A DNA stretch of 64,000 nt from Harmothoe impar (lineage: Eukaryota > Annelida > Polychaeta > Phyllodocida > Polynoidae). Position numbers and translations under genes: made by a program. A model generated the notes under the pieces. That model worked only from the letters and a program-made list of their open reading frames with translations, did not search any database and had not been told where the DNA came from. This document shows positions 1-10,976 of this stretch, piece after piece (position 1 is the first letter of the stretch; each line of letters opens with the position of its first letter). The stretch covers positions 20,662,442 through 20,726,441 of the forward strand of contig OX381704.1 in the NCBI GenBank assembly GCA_947462335.1, read 5' to 3'.

Positions 1-37
1 TCACCAGGTACTACATGTAAAATTCGTTCAATTGCAG

Positions 38-2218
38 GAGACATGCAGATGATAGTGGAGGACACAAGCATATTTGATGATCCTACTAAATCGAACGACG
101 ATTATTGGGAAGAGGACACCACCAGAGAAAAAGTTCTGTGTGAGCTGTGGGAAGAGACAGACGTCCTGTATGACAGCAGCAAAAGAGGCCACATGACTGA
201 GGACAGGAATACCATATTGAAGAGATTTGCAACCATACTACGTGTCCCACGTAAGTATGCATTGAAAGGCATAAACAGATATCTAATTTATTCTTTTAAA
301 ATATGTTTAACTGTGATTAAATCAGTTTTTTTTTTAAACTTTTCAGTACCGGTATTGTACAGGCGTTATGCTATTTCCATGGAAATGAGGAAAACTATAT
401 AGTGTAATATATTTCTACCTTGGGGGAGGGGGGAGGGGGGGGGAAAGGTTGATCCCACATGTACGGAAATGGTGGACGGATTCAACAGCAAAAAGTTTTG
501 ATTTCTCATTCCGTCACATCATGCACATGAAACCGTCCGCGGATTGTCTGCTTGCACCTTCTCGCCACCTGCCGGAAAATATAGGGCGCTCTACAAATTT
601 CACCCATTTTTAGTAACAAGCCCACCTTAATGTAATAAAATAATTAAAAAAATTATGTGAAATATTTCGTGCTTGATTTTCAGCCAAAGTGATAGCTGAC
701 AAGATGGCATCCATCAGGAACATGTATCAGCGGCTACATAGGCAGGCGAAAAGTGGATCAGAACCTGAAGGGAAAACCGTCCGGCAGAAAGAGGTGCTGC
801 GTTTAGCCTACTTTTTACGCCAGCACATCACTACAAATGACCATTTGACGTGTTACAAACGTGTCAGTCCAAGAAACAAGTCAACCCCGAGAAAGAGAGT
901 TCTACCTGAGGTAATTAATTTGGGAATTTATTTGTTCCTTTATATCAACAGCAGGACACACATACTTTTCTTAAGTATTCGCTACATGGAATAATAATTA
1001 AAAAATTTAAGAAATAAAAGTAGTGGAGCATACCATGATGCATCTGTAGGCTACAGTAAAATGTAATAAAACTGACATATATTTTAATACAGGATAAAAG
1101 AGAAAACATGATTGGATGACTGAAAAATGCATTTTCAACAGTATCAGACTGTGTGTCAATTAACCTTTCAGTTCTATTATGCTATTCAAAATACAAATTT
1201 AAATCACTGTAACCCCACTGTAAAAAAGATAAATTTCTTTGTACTGTCTGCTATATACAACATGAACTCATGTATTTTGTCACAGGTGACGGAAACTGAT
1301 GTAGAAAACGCCATCGATTTGTCACAGATATCAGATCGTAGCCTAACACCTATGAAGGCGTGCCAACTTACAGAATCAGAACAGGGAGAAAAGGAGAATT
1401 CAGACGGAACGGAGATGGAGGAAAGTGAGGTGATAGTCAACAACAAACAGTTCAGCCGGAATGCTAGGTTGAAAGATGCTTCCTGTGTCAAGGCCTCAGT
1501 CAAAAGGTCTTTAAGGCTGGATGATCCTGTGAATGAGACCTCCACTCCCAATAAAACAGCAAAGAAAACTGCCAGAGCAGATTTAATTAAGAAGTCAGCC
1601 GTTATTTCAGCAGCCTCCACACCAAAACCAGCAGCGGCAAATAAAACATTAAAAAAAGCCCCTGTTGCTAAATCTGTGCCTCACACCAAACCTGCTCTGT
1701 CTAAAACGTCAGGCAGCGTGACAGCAGAGGACAGGAAGAGGATGGCCAACTCTACCAAATCCAACTCGACAGTGAGTGAAGCGTCCAGTTTTAATTTCAC
1801 CACTGCCGCACAGCGTCGGGCAGCAATGGATAAGGACTGGAACAAGAACACCAGCAGATATGATACTACGGTAGAGGAGAGTGACTGGTACGCCCGCCAG
1901 GGGCCTAGTGACCGGAAGAAGAAGGAGGAGGTCAAGAAAAAAACAGAAAAGGACAAGCAGACGGATATGGCAGCCATTATGGTTGAAAGAAATGAGCAGA
2001 TAAAAAAGATGACGGATGGACTTGAACAGTGGCGCACTCAGACAAAGACAACGGGTACACTAGAAGCAACCCCTATTAGCCCAGACCAACTGTGGGCAAA
2101 TTCTTTAGTACCACATCTTGGTCGTATGGCTCCTGAAGTGAGGGACGAATTCATGGTACATGTTTTCAGTGTTTGTATGAAGGCAGTACGGGGGACATGG
2201 GATCCTTCAGCCTACTGA
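38..2218 (+). CDS. MADF (Myb/SANT-like) DNA-binding protein encoded by the Harbinger transposon
   Basis: Three exons chain cleanly: 38-250 (donor GTAAGT at 251), 684-910 (acceptor TTTTCAG, donor GTAATT) and 1286-2218 (acceptor TCACAG, stop TGA). Using the ATG at 43, the product is about 455 residues. The reading frame is also open back to position 1, so an upstream exon is possible; an AG acceptor sits at 36-37. Residues about 25-110 form a MADF-like domain: TREKVLCELWEETDVLY, then a helix reading VIADKMASIRNMYQRLHRQ across the first splice junction. The middle is rich in Lys, Ser and Thr. A charged stretch near DRKKKEEVKKKTEKDK follows, then a BESS-like C-terminus (LWANSLVPHLGRMAPEVRD). In related elements the Myb-like partner binds the terminal DNA and helps the transposase enter the nucleus; that role is inferred from the family. 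Intact, with no internal stop. Confidence 0.75.
251..683 (+). other. Intron 1 of the MADF gene
   Basis: The intron is bounded by GTAAGT and TTTTCAG. It contains a G-rich run at about 421-444 and, at 465-545, several GGACGGA/CCGTCCG words that resemble the subterminal words of the same transposon. No coding signal was seen. Confidence 0.6.
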
Positions 2219-3620
2219 ACTAATTTAGTGCAGATAGCACACACATCTTTGCCAAATATAGGCATACAGCCGGACTGCAGCTGGTTTCGTCAGCCCACAC
2301 TGATTACACTTGATGGACGGAGTACAACTATGTCCCTGGAAGTGATTTTTACCCAGGGAGTTGGTGTCTCTTCCTATCTGCACCCAGCCAAAATTAAAAA
2401 CGCTGACGGAATGGGTATGAGGATTCTGCCCTATACACGTCATATGGATGTATGAACATTGTGCCATATTTATTTTTTACATTTTTATCTGCTTGCAGAA
2501 AGACTGGGTGTGTTTTTTTTTGGAAAATACCAAAGTTCAGCTAGAACAAAGTATTACAAGATTGTGTTCAACTTTTTATCAATATACACAGGGTACTGAT
2601 CTCACTATACAGGAGCTTGGTGCAACTCCTGTACCTTCTGTATTTTATCCATGCATGTGGCTTTTTAGTTTTGTTTTCATTTCAACTAGTTCATGTGTTA
2701 CTTGTTAAGGTTGATAGGACTGAAATACTTGAAAAAGTATATGATATGTCCCTGATTCATAGTATACGTCATATGGTCCATGTTAAAGTTAAGTTAAAAG
2801 ATAAAACAAACGCAACGCAGTATGTTTTAAGTAGATATATCAACATGTCTTTTAATTCTGTTTTGACTGGAGAACAGAGCTCCCAAACAGCAATACCAAA
2901 AACGTCCCACAGTATGTTATACTTAGTATAGACAGAGATAAAACTATTTATTTATGTATGCCCACTATAGTGTGTAATATGATTTATGTATAACAACGGT
3001 ACTCAGTTCAACGTTATAGAAAGATACATGGTACACTTTATCCCCATTATATGACAAGGTAAATGTGGAAATATAAAGATACAACAATGTTTACATATAC
3101 TTCATGTTGTTCAACCCATGTTTGTTCATGTTTCCATTCCAATACTATCTGTCCGCCGACGGTTTTGTAGAATAAGTCGTTCACTGTAGGAAAACCATAT
3201 ATGACATGATGCGCCAGTGTGACTGGAAGTAGAGTTATGATTTTTTTGTCTTCCTACGTGCTATGTTAAGTGATGATAATATATGTCAGGGATAACTTAT
3301 TTCATATAGACATATCATATGATATGAAGGAAGTTGTACTATTTTGATATTTAATATGATACCGGTACTACATGTGACAACTTCTATACTTTTACATTCA
3401 GCTATGTGTCTAAATACGTCAGGTACCGTATACAACTGTTTTGTTTTCATGCTTGAACAAAGTGTGTATCAACAATAATATAGCAGAAAAGCACATTTCA
3501 TAGTGCTCCAAAAATATTTACAGTATTAAAGTTCCTGTTCCTAAATATTGTCTTTTTGATTGTATCATATCATATAGGAATGTCTGCATCATAACAATAA
3601 GATATAATGTCCTTTCACTT
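2219..3620. other. Gap between the converging 3' ends of the two Harbinger genes
   Basis: This AT-rich stretch has no supported gene. It should contain the 3' untranslated regions and polyadenylation sites of both genes. One copy of the subterminal word TCCGCCGACGG occurs at 3152-3162, far from the element's end. A short open frame at 2225-2467 on the - strand has two cysteine pairs but no other support. Confidence 0.5.
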
Positions 3621-5434
3621 TCAACGAGCAAAATAGAAGTCATGCCTCAGGACCACATGGTATTGATGGCGCAGCTCGCCTTCCTTGGTTAGGCACCAAT
3701 CCGCCAGGTTGGATCTCATATCCTTTATCTCCTGCTTGTGGTTGCGTACTGGGTTTGCCTGCCCACCAGGTAGAGTGGCTTCACCCCTCCACACCCCTCG
3801 GTGCTGCCTGTAATCTCTATCTTCCCAATCCGTCGCTTCTTTTGGGAGATAGGGTTGAGAGGCTTTGACACGGAGATAATTGTGTAAAACAACACATGCC
3901 ATCACAACTATGCTGGCATTCTCCGGCTCCATCTCTATCTCCCTCCTCAGTATGCGGAAGCGGGTAGAAAGAATGCCAAACCCGTTCTCCACAATACGTC
4001 GACAGCGTGACAGCCTGTAGTTGAAGATCCGTTGTTTCATTGTGAGCTGGGCGGACGGAAATGGCTTCATTAAGTTGAGACTCATCTCAAACGCGTCGTC
4101 TGCGACGAAATAGTAGGGAAGCTTGCCTTTGTAGCCGGGGAAATCTGAAGGAGCAGGGACATGTAATGGGTTGTCCTCCCTTGCCACATCTTTGCAGAAA
4201 GCAGAGTACTTCCACAAAGTTGAATCACTAGACCGACCCTCTGCACCCACATCCACATACAAAAAGTTGTAATCCGCATCAACTAATGCAAACAGCACAA
4301 TAGAAAAAAAGTTCTTGTAGTTCCAATACATACTACCACTTTTTTTAGGCTTGGTTATCCTGACGTGCTTTCCGTCAAGTGCCCCTAGCACATGGGGCAT
4401 GTTCCACCTGTCATGGAAGAGTTTAGACACCTGCAACCATTCCTCCTCTGTTGATGGTGGCTGAAAAAAGGTTCATATGACACGTATTAAAATATGAACT
4501 GGCTGAGAATTATAATATATCTACTATATTATTTTATTCATCATTTTTTTTATCCATATCCTACATTTTCATGCGTCATATTATTTGATGTCATGTTTAT
4601 ATATATCCATTTACATGTGTAATATAACATATGACAACCGGTATTGAACTTAATATTTTGAATGATATATTGATAAAATAAATATAGGAAAAAGATTGCA
4701 TAATATACCGGTATATGACATGTGTTCAGTTGCATTTCTCACCTTCAGGTAGTCCTCGTGTAGACAGGAGTATATGGCTTTACATGTATCCTGTATGATG
4801 GGTAGAACACTGCTTTTGCCCACCAGGTACCCTTGTGAAAGGCTGGTTACGCTGTCTCCACGTGTGAGGTATCTTATGGTGAGACTCAAGCGCTCTTCCG
4901 GCGTTATGGCACGACGGAAGTTGGTGTCTTGATACAATATCAATGGGCGAACACAATCCAGCAGTTCCTTGTACACCGTCGGTGGCATGCGGGTGGTGCG
5001 GCGGAAATCACCATGGCAACCGAGCTGGAAAAAAGATAAAACATTATATTGAAATGCAAAAAAAAGGTATGGTTGGCCCTCTTTATGGTGGGCCACGTGA
5101 GTTGAAAAAACCCAATTTCTTTTTCCCTGAAGAGGGGATATTTTGGTCACATGCTGTATTTTTATGGTAAAAGAATGATGACTGATATACTACTTACCCT
5201 GAGAAAGTCAGACTCCAGCTTTGCCATGGTGTTTCTCTGCCGGTTGTCAGTCCTGGCGAATAGGTAAGGGGACATCCAGAATTCATGCGTTCTTCTCCTC
5301 CTACCCATTCGCTCAATGAGCACCATTTCATCCTCGTCAACGGACAAGGCAACAGCCATGCAGCCTGCCAGGATTCGAACCCGCTCCACCACCTCATCTT
5401 GGGGCGGATTATTAAATCGCCAACTGGCCGACAT
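3621..5434 (-). CDS. HARBI1-like PIF/Harbinger transposase (DDE superfamily)
   Basis: Three phase-0 exons join: 5434-5198 (donor GTAAGTAG), 5024-4743 (acceptor TTTTTTCCAG, donor GTGAGA) and 4460-3621 (acceptor TTTTTTCAG, ending in a stop). The product is 452 residues, a normal size for the family. An in-frame ATG at 5524 would add 30 residues. I prefer 5434 because the conserved part starts just after it. The N-terminal half has the family's helical region (RRAITPEERLSLTIRYL). The catalytic half shows LGALDGKHVRI with the first Asp near residue 202, GRSSDSTLW, YFVADDAFEM, and RRIVENGFGIL with the catalytic Glu near residue 331. HVLHNYL-type residues near the end (VVLHNYLRVKA) are also typical. 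The enzyme cuts and joins transposon DNA in the nucleus, usually at TWA targets. No stop or frameshift is present, so it looks functional. Confidence 0.92.
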
Positions 5435-5570
5435 ACTTGTTTCTTTCTCCAATTTGGCTATATGGGTAAGGCGTGCTCCACGTTTGAATTCAGAAAATGG
5501 CGCGTAGTATGGACAACAGGTCATGTGACCTGATCATGTGACCTGATGATTGTGTTAAGAATAAGCCAAA

Positions 5571-5712
5571 TCCGCCGACGGAATGGGATCCGTCGACGGA
5601 CGAGGCTCAGTGGAAGCAGATTTTTACCCCGTCGACCCATTTCCGACGGATTTCACCAATCCGCCGACGGATTGGTGGAATTCCGTCGACGGACGGATTG
5701 CAAGTCGACGGC
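5571..5712. repeat. Subterminal GTCGAC/GCCGAC word array at the Harbinger right end
   Basis: About seven copies of a word close to TCCGYCGACGGA lie within 140 bp, in near-palindromic form, at about 5571, 5588, 5629, 5641, 5659, 5680 and 5702. One pair forms a hairpin, CACCAATCCG / CGGATTGGTG, at 5654-5677. Clustered subterminal words like these are the usual binding sites of a transposase or its Myb-like partner. This assignment is inferred from position and repetition. Confidence 0.6.
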
Positions 5713-5726
5713 AATGGAGTCAGCCC

Positions 5727-5962
5727 TTTAGGGACCCTGCCGTGCCCTAGCAATACGTGACCTAACCCAGTACTTAAATGCATTATGCCCTTTAGCATCA
5801 TGATACACGACTGCAACCCTGGCGAATCTAGTCGCCATGCCTGTGTTAATGTATCATGCCGACCATTTGGGAGTGTACCAACCCCATAGGGTCGTCATGA
5901 TGCACACATGTATGCAGCACTGGCATAGAGGGATAAAGCAGTATGCGGCCCTTAAAGGGTTA
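5727..5962. repeat. Hairpin MITE (TTAA family), copy 1
   Basis: This is a diverged copy of the palindromic MITE family defined by the copies at 16851 and 41243. It ends in GCGGCCCTTAAAGGG followed by TTAC, and its interior has the ATGCATTATGCCCTTT and GTCGTCATGATGCA words. Its left end abuts the Harbinger right terminus directly (CCCTTTAGGG). This suggests that the Harbinger element inserted into the CCCTTTAAGGG end of this MITE. Confidence 0.6.
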
Positions 5963-6585
5963 CCAATGCGGTGTCCCCTCAGTGAGCCGAGTCACAACCA
6001 CAGTAACGTAATTACAGTAGTCGATGAGGCATGCGCAGAGGGGTCACTTCGCTACCCGGGGACACACAGACGCACCGTGCATCGTAATTATTCTCACGAA
6101 TAAAGGAACATGGGTCTCTCTCTCTGTTCTAGGGCACGGGGAGTAGACTCCTCACACTAACCCTATTAACACCAAGAAGACAGTTAGACACGCGCTTCTT
6201 TGCAGGAGCTTCAGCTGTAAGAATTCCAGATCCATATAAATAGTGAATAGACTATTTATCTAATTACGGGTGATTCAGTGTAATGGTGTGCTAAGGATCC
6301 TGAGAGGGAGGGGGGGCGTCTGCTCGGAATGTCATAAACTTAGAAAGAGTTAATTCGACATAATGCATACTCTGTAGTGATAATACGTACCTGAACTGTC
6401 AGATGGACAGAAGCTCACCATTATAATAAGTGTTACATCGAACGTTGGAAAACAATTGACACGGTTAGATGTGACATATATCTGCAGTCACTATAGGGCA
6501 GGCAAGTAGGACATATAGATAATATGGCGTAGAGCTGCAGGGTTGTTTATTTTAGATGCAAAATTGAGTAATACCGTTCAGCACG
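5963..6585. other. No gene seen
   Basis: Unique-looking sequence with no long open frame, no splice-bounded coding segment and no obvious repeat. Confidence 0.4.
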
Positions 6586-6592
6586 CCCGGTA

Positions 6593-6690
6593 CAAATCCC
6601 CATTGTCGTATACTACTTACAGGCATTACGGGTGCGTTCCGGGTGATTTGAGCAAAGCACGTCTAAGTAGTATATGAGAATGGGGATTGG
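6593..6690. repeat. 27 bp inverted repeat with 44 bp loop
   Basis: The arms are 6593-6619 and 6664-6690. They pair CAAATCCCCATT with AATGGGGATTGG and TATACTACTTA with TAAGTAGTATA, with a short mismatch between. The structure could be a tiny MITE or a transcribed hairpin. No flanking duplication was recognised. Confidence 0.6.
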
Positions 6691-9600
6691 ACCAGGCACA
6701 TACCAAACGTTATATAAAGGGGTTCAATGTATCAGCAGCAAAAGGTGGTATGTTTAGCCAATGGAGTCGTTTCTTAGGATCTCTAAGACACGTACATGTA
6801 TAGGCCATGACAATATGTATAGCGTAGCTACTCATAGATGCATTCTGGCTCTGGTACCAGCAACACATATATATATACACTGATATTTACAGCCACCTCG
6901 CTAATGCGGCCATTTTTTGGATAGTCCCTAGGGTGTCCGGATTAGAGGGAGTTGACTGTAGTTTGCCGAAGGATATATCCATGTTTGTACGATTGTATCA
7001 GGGATACTACAAAGTCGTGTGTACACTAATGGTTGGTGAGGACCCCCCCCCCCCCCCTGGAGTAGGCCTCCTACAGGAGGACATGTCGCTACCTGCAGTC
7101 AGCCTGCAGTGGCTTCATCAGGACACCCCCTCCTTCTCCAGGCCCTGACAAAGGCTTCAAACACACCCTATGGGACATAAGGGAACAATGCAGCCATGCC
7201 TCTCTACATCATTGTATGAGCACACCCCAATGGTAATCAATAGAGGCCCCTATACCAATACATGTAAACAACCCTCTACACTGATACCCTACCCACCCAG
7301 GTCCCTGCTCTATATGCTGCTAGCACACAGAGGGCACTGCAGTGTCACCCGTGTGGAATAATGATCAAAGAAACTGGCGGAGAAGTCGCGAGTAGCAATA
7401 GCGGAAATGGGTCAGCATGGTGTTGGCAGTCAATCTATAAGTTAATGTTAAATACGGCACGTTGTTTAAGTACAAGTGTACATACGTATGGTTATTTGAA
7501 ATGTATATTTATAGCACGCAATATGCAAGAGATTCTCTTGATTTATAAAATTATTGGTTCAATCTAAACTATAGCGTATATTGGCATACCAGTGTACTGC
7601 ATGTAAACGATTGGATACGGTTGCTTAACTTTTTATCAAATCGCGGCCACACACTAAGGTGTTACTCATTCAAGGTTGCAGCTAAGAGAGGCAGGGCGGA
7701 CAAGAAAATGTAAGATCTATACGTATAACAAAAAGCTAAATAATGCCAAAATTCTATGCATGGTCTTAGATCCTTATGAGTTTAAAGGGGACTGTCACCA
7801 TGAAAGGGGCAGGGGAGTAATTTTTGTGCCACCTCGGCTGTCCATGAGCTCATTTCTAATTAAAAGTGGCACGCAGGCTGTCTGGGTGTATATGCAGCAA
7901 ATTTCAATTTTCTCATCAAACTATTTAACCATTAAAATGTCATCTCATGGGTTATGATGCTAACATCTAATGAGTTCAAGAGGGCACCCGTTTTGAACAT
8001 AAGACTCTAAAAGCTGGGTTCAAGGCTATTATCATAGCAGGCAGCCTTTCATCACGTGCTAAGCCCTGATTGGACGGTGGTTCCCGTTCTTCATCTCCAA
8101 TTAAACGTTAATACTATGAACACTTATTTGCTTGTATGTTCATTACTTTTTTTTTCTCAAGTTTGAATATTTATCTTCCACGAATTCTGGTATCCCAGCA
8201 TGTACAAAGTATACTCATATTGCCCAGCGCACTAGTCGTGGCCATGATGTAAAGCAGATCACCATAACCTAAAATAGGTAATATCAGAGCTTTTGAACCT
8301 TCGGCCAGAGTATTCCTGAGTCTATCGATATAGTTTGTGGTTCACATTAACTTTCACATGGAGAGCTGTTTTTGGAATTCCAAGAAGCTGTACAATGTCA
8401 TACAATTTAATCATAAGTTTGGGGAAAAGATACCACATCAGTTCCCAGTGAATGTTCGGCTAGAGCTCCCGATGGACCGGTACTTCAAGGAAAGTATACA
8501 TGTAAAAATACGATAGTACTATATGAGACAGGATATTTGCATGGCAATGACAGGTACATGGAATTGCCGAATATCTCCAACGGAATTTCCAAAGTACCTA
8601 CAAAAATTAAAAGAGTTTAAAATAGGCAATCATGGAAATGACATTCGGCGCTGGGTTAGTAATAGCCAATGTCTGTATTTTTAATGGACGTTGTCTGATA
8701 CATGCAAAATGGATGCACTTTGAACAAACTTTATGGAACACTGTTATCTCCAGATTATACAGTGAATATATCATGGGGCCTACTCCACCCACTCGGAGTA
8801 GACTGGGCATGCCAGCAGGCAGTGATAGGTCAGACTTAAGTATATCAGCATTGTAATATCTCTGCCAAAGGCCGTACCTTATCTCTGCCTAAACCTACTA
8901 ATTGTAGGAACTCTTTTGTAAAAGAAGGAGGGCACGCAGGACTGCCTTTCTGTCTCCCCATACGACCCGAAAGATTGTCTCAAAGTATATGTTTAATTTC
9001 TACACGAAAATCATGCCTGACACTTTTATAAATAGCAGAATTTGTTCTCTTGATGTACCTTTAAGTATCTACAAAATTTGATTGTTTATAAGTATCAACT
9101 TATCTCAGAAGTTTGGGTAAGTTTTAAGGGTGATACGGCGTGTTTTGGCAGAGATATAAGTAGTACCAGGACTAACGAATGAAAGCAAAGCTAGGAGAGT
9201 GTAAGAAGTGGTCCTCACTCACACCTGGGCGGCAGGAGCTGCTCCAATCCCACACACCAGTGGGTCACACCTCATCACAGGCCTTCTGCCCGGCCGGTCA
9301 ATGAGTAGCACTGTGTGGCTGAGGGTGGGGATCAAGCTACCTATCAGTGTCTATACTAAGGGCCTAAAAAAGAGAACGAACATTGTGTTTCAGGTGGCAT
9401 GTAGATCAGACCTTTGAATTCTTTCTATTATTTTACTTATGCTTTAAAACTAATGCTGTACTAATTCGCTGACCGTGGTCACTGGACTCGATTTGTGAAC
9501 CTCTAAAATCGCCCAGAATATATATTTTTAATTTGATGACTGTTACAAGGGTTGACTATGTTTTGCAGAAACACACCTATTTTTGTTGGCCTGATTCTCA

Positions 9601-10224
9601 GCTGACGCTACCTGATCATGTCATGTAGATTATATATGCATCCAGTATACCAAATAAAGTAGTTGAATAATCCCTTCTAACACTCAAAACAAAGTGGACT
9701 TTTTATAATTGGATTTTATTGTCATACAATGGTTTACCCTAATGCTTGCCGTGGTGCTTGCTATAATCTCTGCCTTTACAAGGACACATGGACACACCCT
9801 GCTGGCTGCGTCATGAGGGGATGGTAACACTATGCAGAGGACCTGTATAGTTACTCCAGATTATAATATAATAATTATGTAGGCTATGCCTCCAACTTCT
9901 TCAAATATAGCATTTTCCTTTATTACAGTAGGAACTCATTCAAGATTCATTCAAGTTTCATTCCATGCTAAGTGTGAACTAAAACGATTATAGATTCAAT
10001 CCATGAGAAAGAAACCTTTGGTTTCCTAACACCATACAATATTGAATCAAGAATCGATAACCACATTCCCTTCCTTCTGTTCAATTAGAATAGTCTCGTG
10101 GCTATATCATCCCTCTCCCATCGTAAAGTCTGGACCCGAGGGTCTGGACTTTCTCTTTACAACTCCGGTCCAAGTCGACAGGTGTAACATTACTGCGACA
10201 GGGCATTAAGTGCACGACGTACGT
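6691..10224. other. Gene-poor stretch
   Basis: No recognisable gene. It holds a poly-C run near 7044-7058 and several short open frames without homology or splice context. The frames at 6933-7148, 7676-7957 and 8632-8856 look like chance frames. Confidence 0.4.
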
Positions 10225-10450
10225 TCAACATCCGCCATGAATCAAGCCGGCGCCATTTTGCTTCTGCCAATGCGCGCAGTAATACGCACCGTTGGCTGCC
10301 GAATTGCCACTTCCCGGAAAACAGGGTGCCATTGATGCACAACCGACACCGTCCACGAACTGCTTAGCGTCTCTCAGTGCAGCCGGCGACATTTTTCGTA
10401 CTTTTTTCCCTCCCTTTGACTCTAACACAGGTCTCTCCTAAAACCACGTA
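10225..10450 (-). other. Possible promoter/first-exon region on the minus strand
   Basis: A GC-elevated patch contains a minus-strand ATG at 10390-10392 in good context (AAAAATGTCG). It opens a 55-codon frame rich in Ala, Gly and Cys that ends at 10225. A GCGCCATTTTG word, similar to a YY1 site, lies at 10250-10260. I do not recognise the peptide and found no downstream exon, so this is only a weak candidate for a start-of-gene region. Confidence 0.18.
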
Positions 10451-10803
10451 GCCGTTGACAGTCGACAGATGAAAGGTAAACCGGGGACAGTGTTTTTGGT
10501 GACTATACGTGCTAATTCTAACCCTGGACTAAGTTATCTTGTACCTGATTACCGATCAGGCCTACATATATATCAGGCCTACATCTAGATCAAAGTCTCA
10601 CCGTGCGATACCAGTTTTTTTAATCAAATCGATCGTTTTAAAAGCATTCAGCATTTATTTTTATGTTTAAAATGTCAAGGCTTGAAGCTGTTCTTATAAA
10701 GGCATGTATTTAATAGGGATACTTATGACCTGACTATCAAGCTTGTATCTCATCAATACTGACGAAGAATATACTTCTATGTTCAAAATGACCAGACAAT
10801 ATG

Positions 10804-10976
10804 TTAACGCCGCTTCTCATAATGATGTATGAATGCGTCCCTGGCGATTGACTCATCAGCGCTGTATTCATGTATCATGCTTCGGGGGTGTATAAACCCC
10901 ATATGGTCAGCATGATGCCTGAATGCAGCCCTGGCGAGTTACTCGCCGCGGCTGCATTCATGCATCCATTAAGGAG
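10804..10976. repeat. Hairpin MITE (TTAA family), copy 2, degraded
   Basis: It carries the internal hairpin GAATGCAGCCCTGGCGAG / CTGCATTCATGCAT together with a second, more diverged hairpin. The terminal CCCTTTAAGGG arms are largely eroded. Confidence 0.6.

Larger units (their letters stand above)
1..5729. mobile_element. PIF/Harbinger DNA transposon, right-hand part
   Basis: This is a two-gene cut-and-paste transposon. It holds a MADF/Myb-like gene (+ strand, 38-2218) and a DDE transposase gene (- strand, 3621-5434) that converge on a 1.4 kb gap. The pairing of a HARBI1-like transposase with a Myb/SANT-like partner is the hallmark of PIF/Harbinger elements. The right end is placed near 5726-5729, where a run of GTCGAC-type repeats stops at GAGTCAGCCCTTTA. 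Read inward from that end, the terminus would be GGGCTGACTCCATTGCC, next to a possible TTA target duplication. The left terminus lies before position 1, so neither the terminal inverted repeat nor the target duplication can be confirmed here. Neither gene shows an internal stop, so the element may be, or recently have been, autonomous. Confidence 0.82.

Noticed and set aside
1204..2037. Two long minus-strand frames opposite the MADF gene
   Set aside because: They are shadows of the Lys/Ser-rich third exon on the + strand, which has matching splice phases.
2225..2467. Minus-strand frame with CNQCG and CVCY words, possible zinc protein
   Set aside because: It lies in the 3' gap of the Harbinger element, overlaps a + frame of similar length and has no start context or homologue that I know.
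4650..5150. Minus-strand 166-codon frame read as one protein with its own start
   Set aside because: Both ends are intron read-through. The conserved transposase part is exactly the splice-bounded segment 5024-4743.
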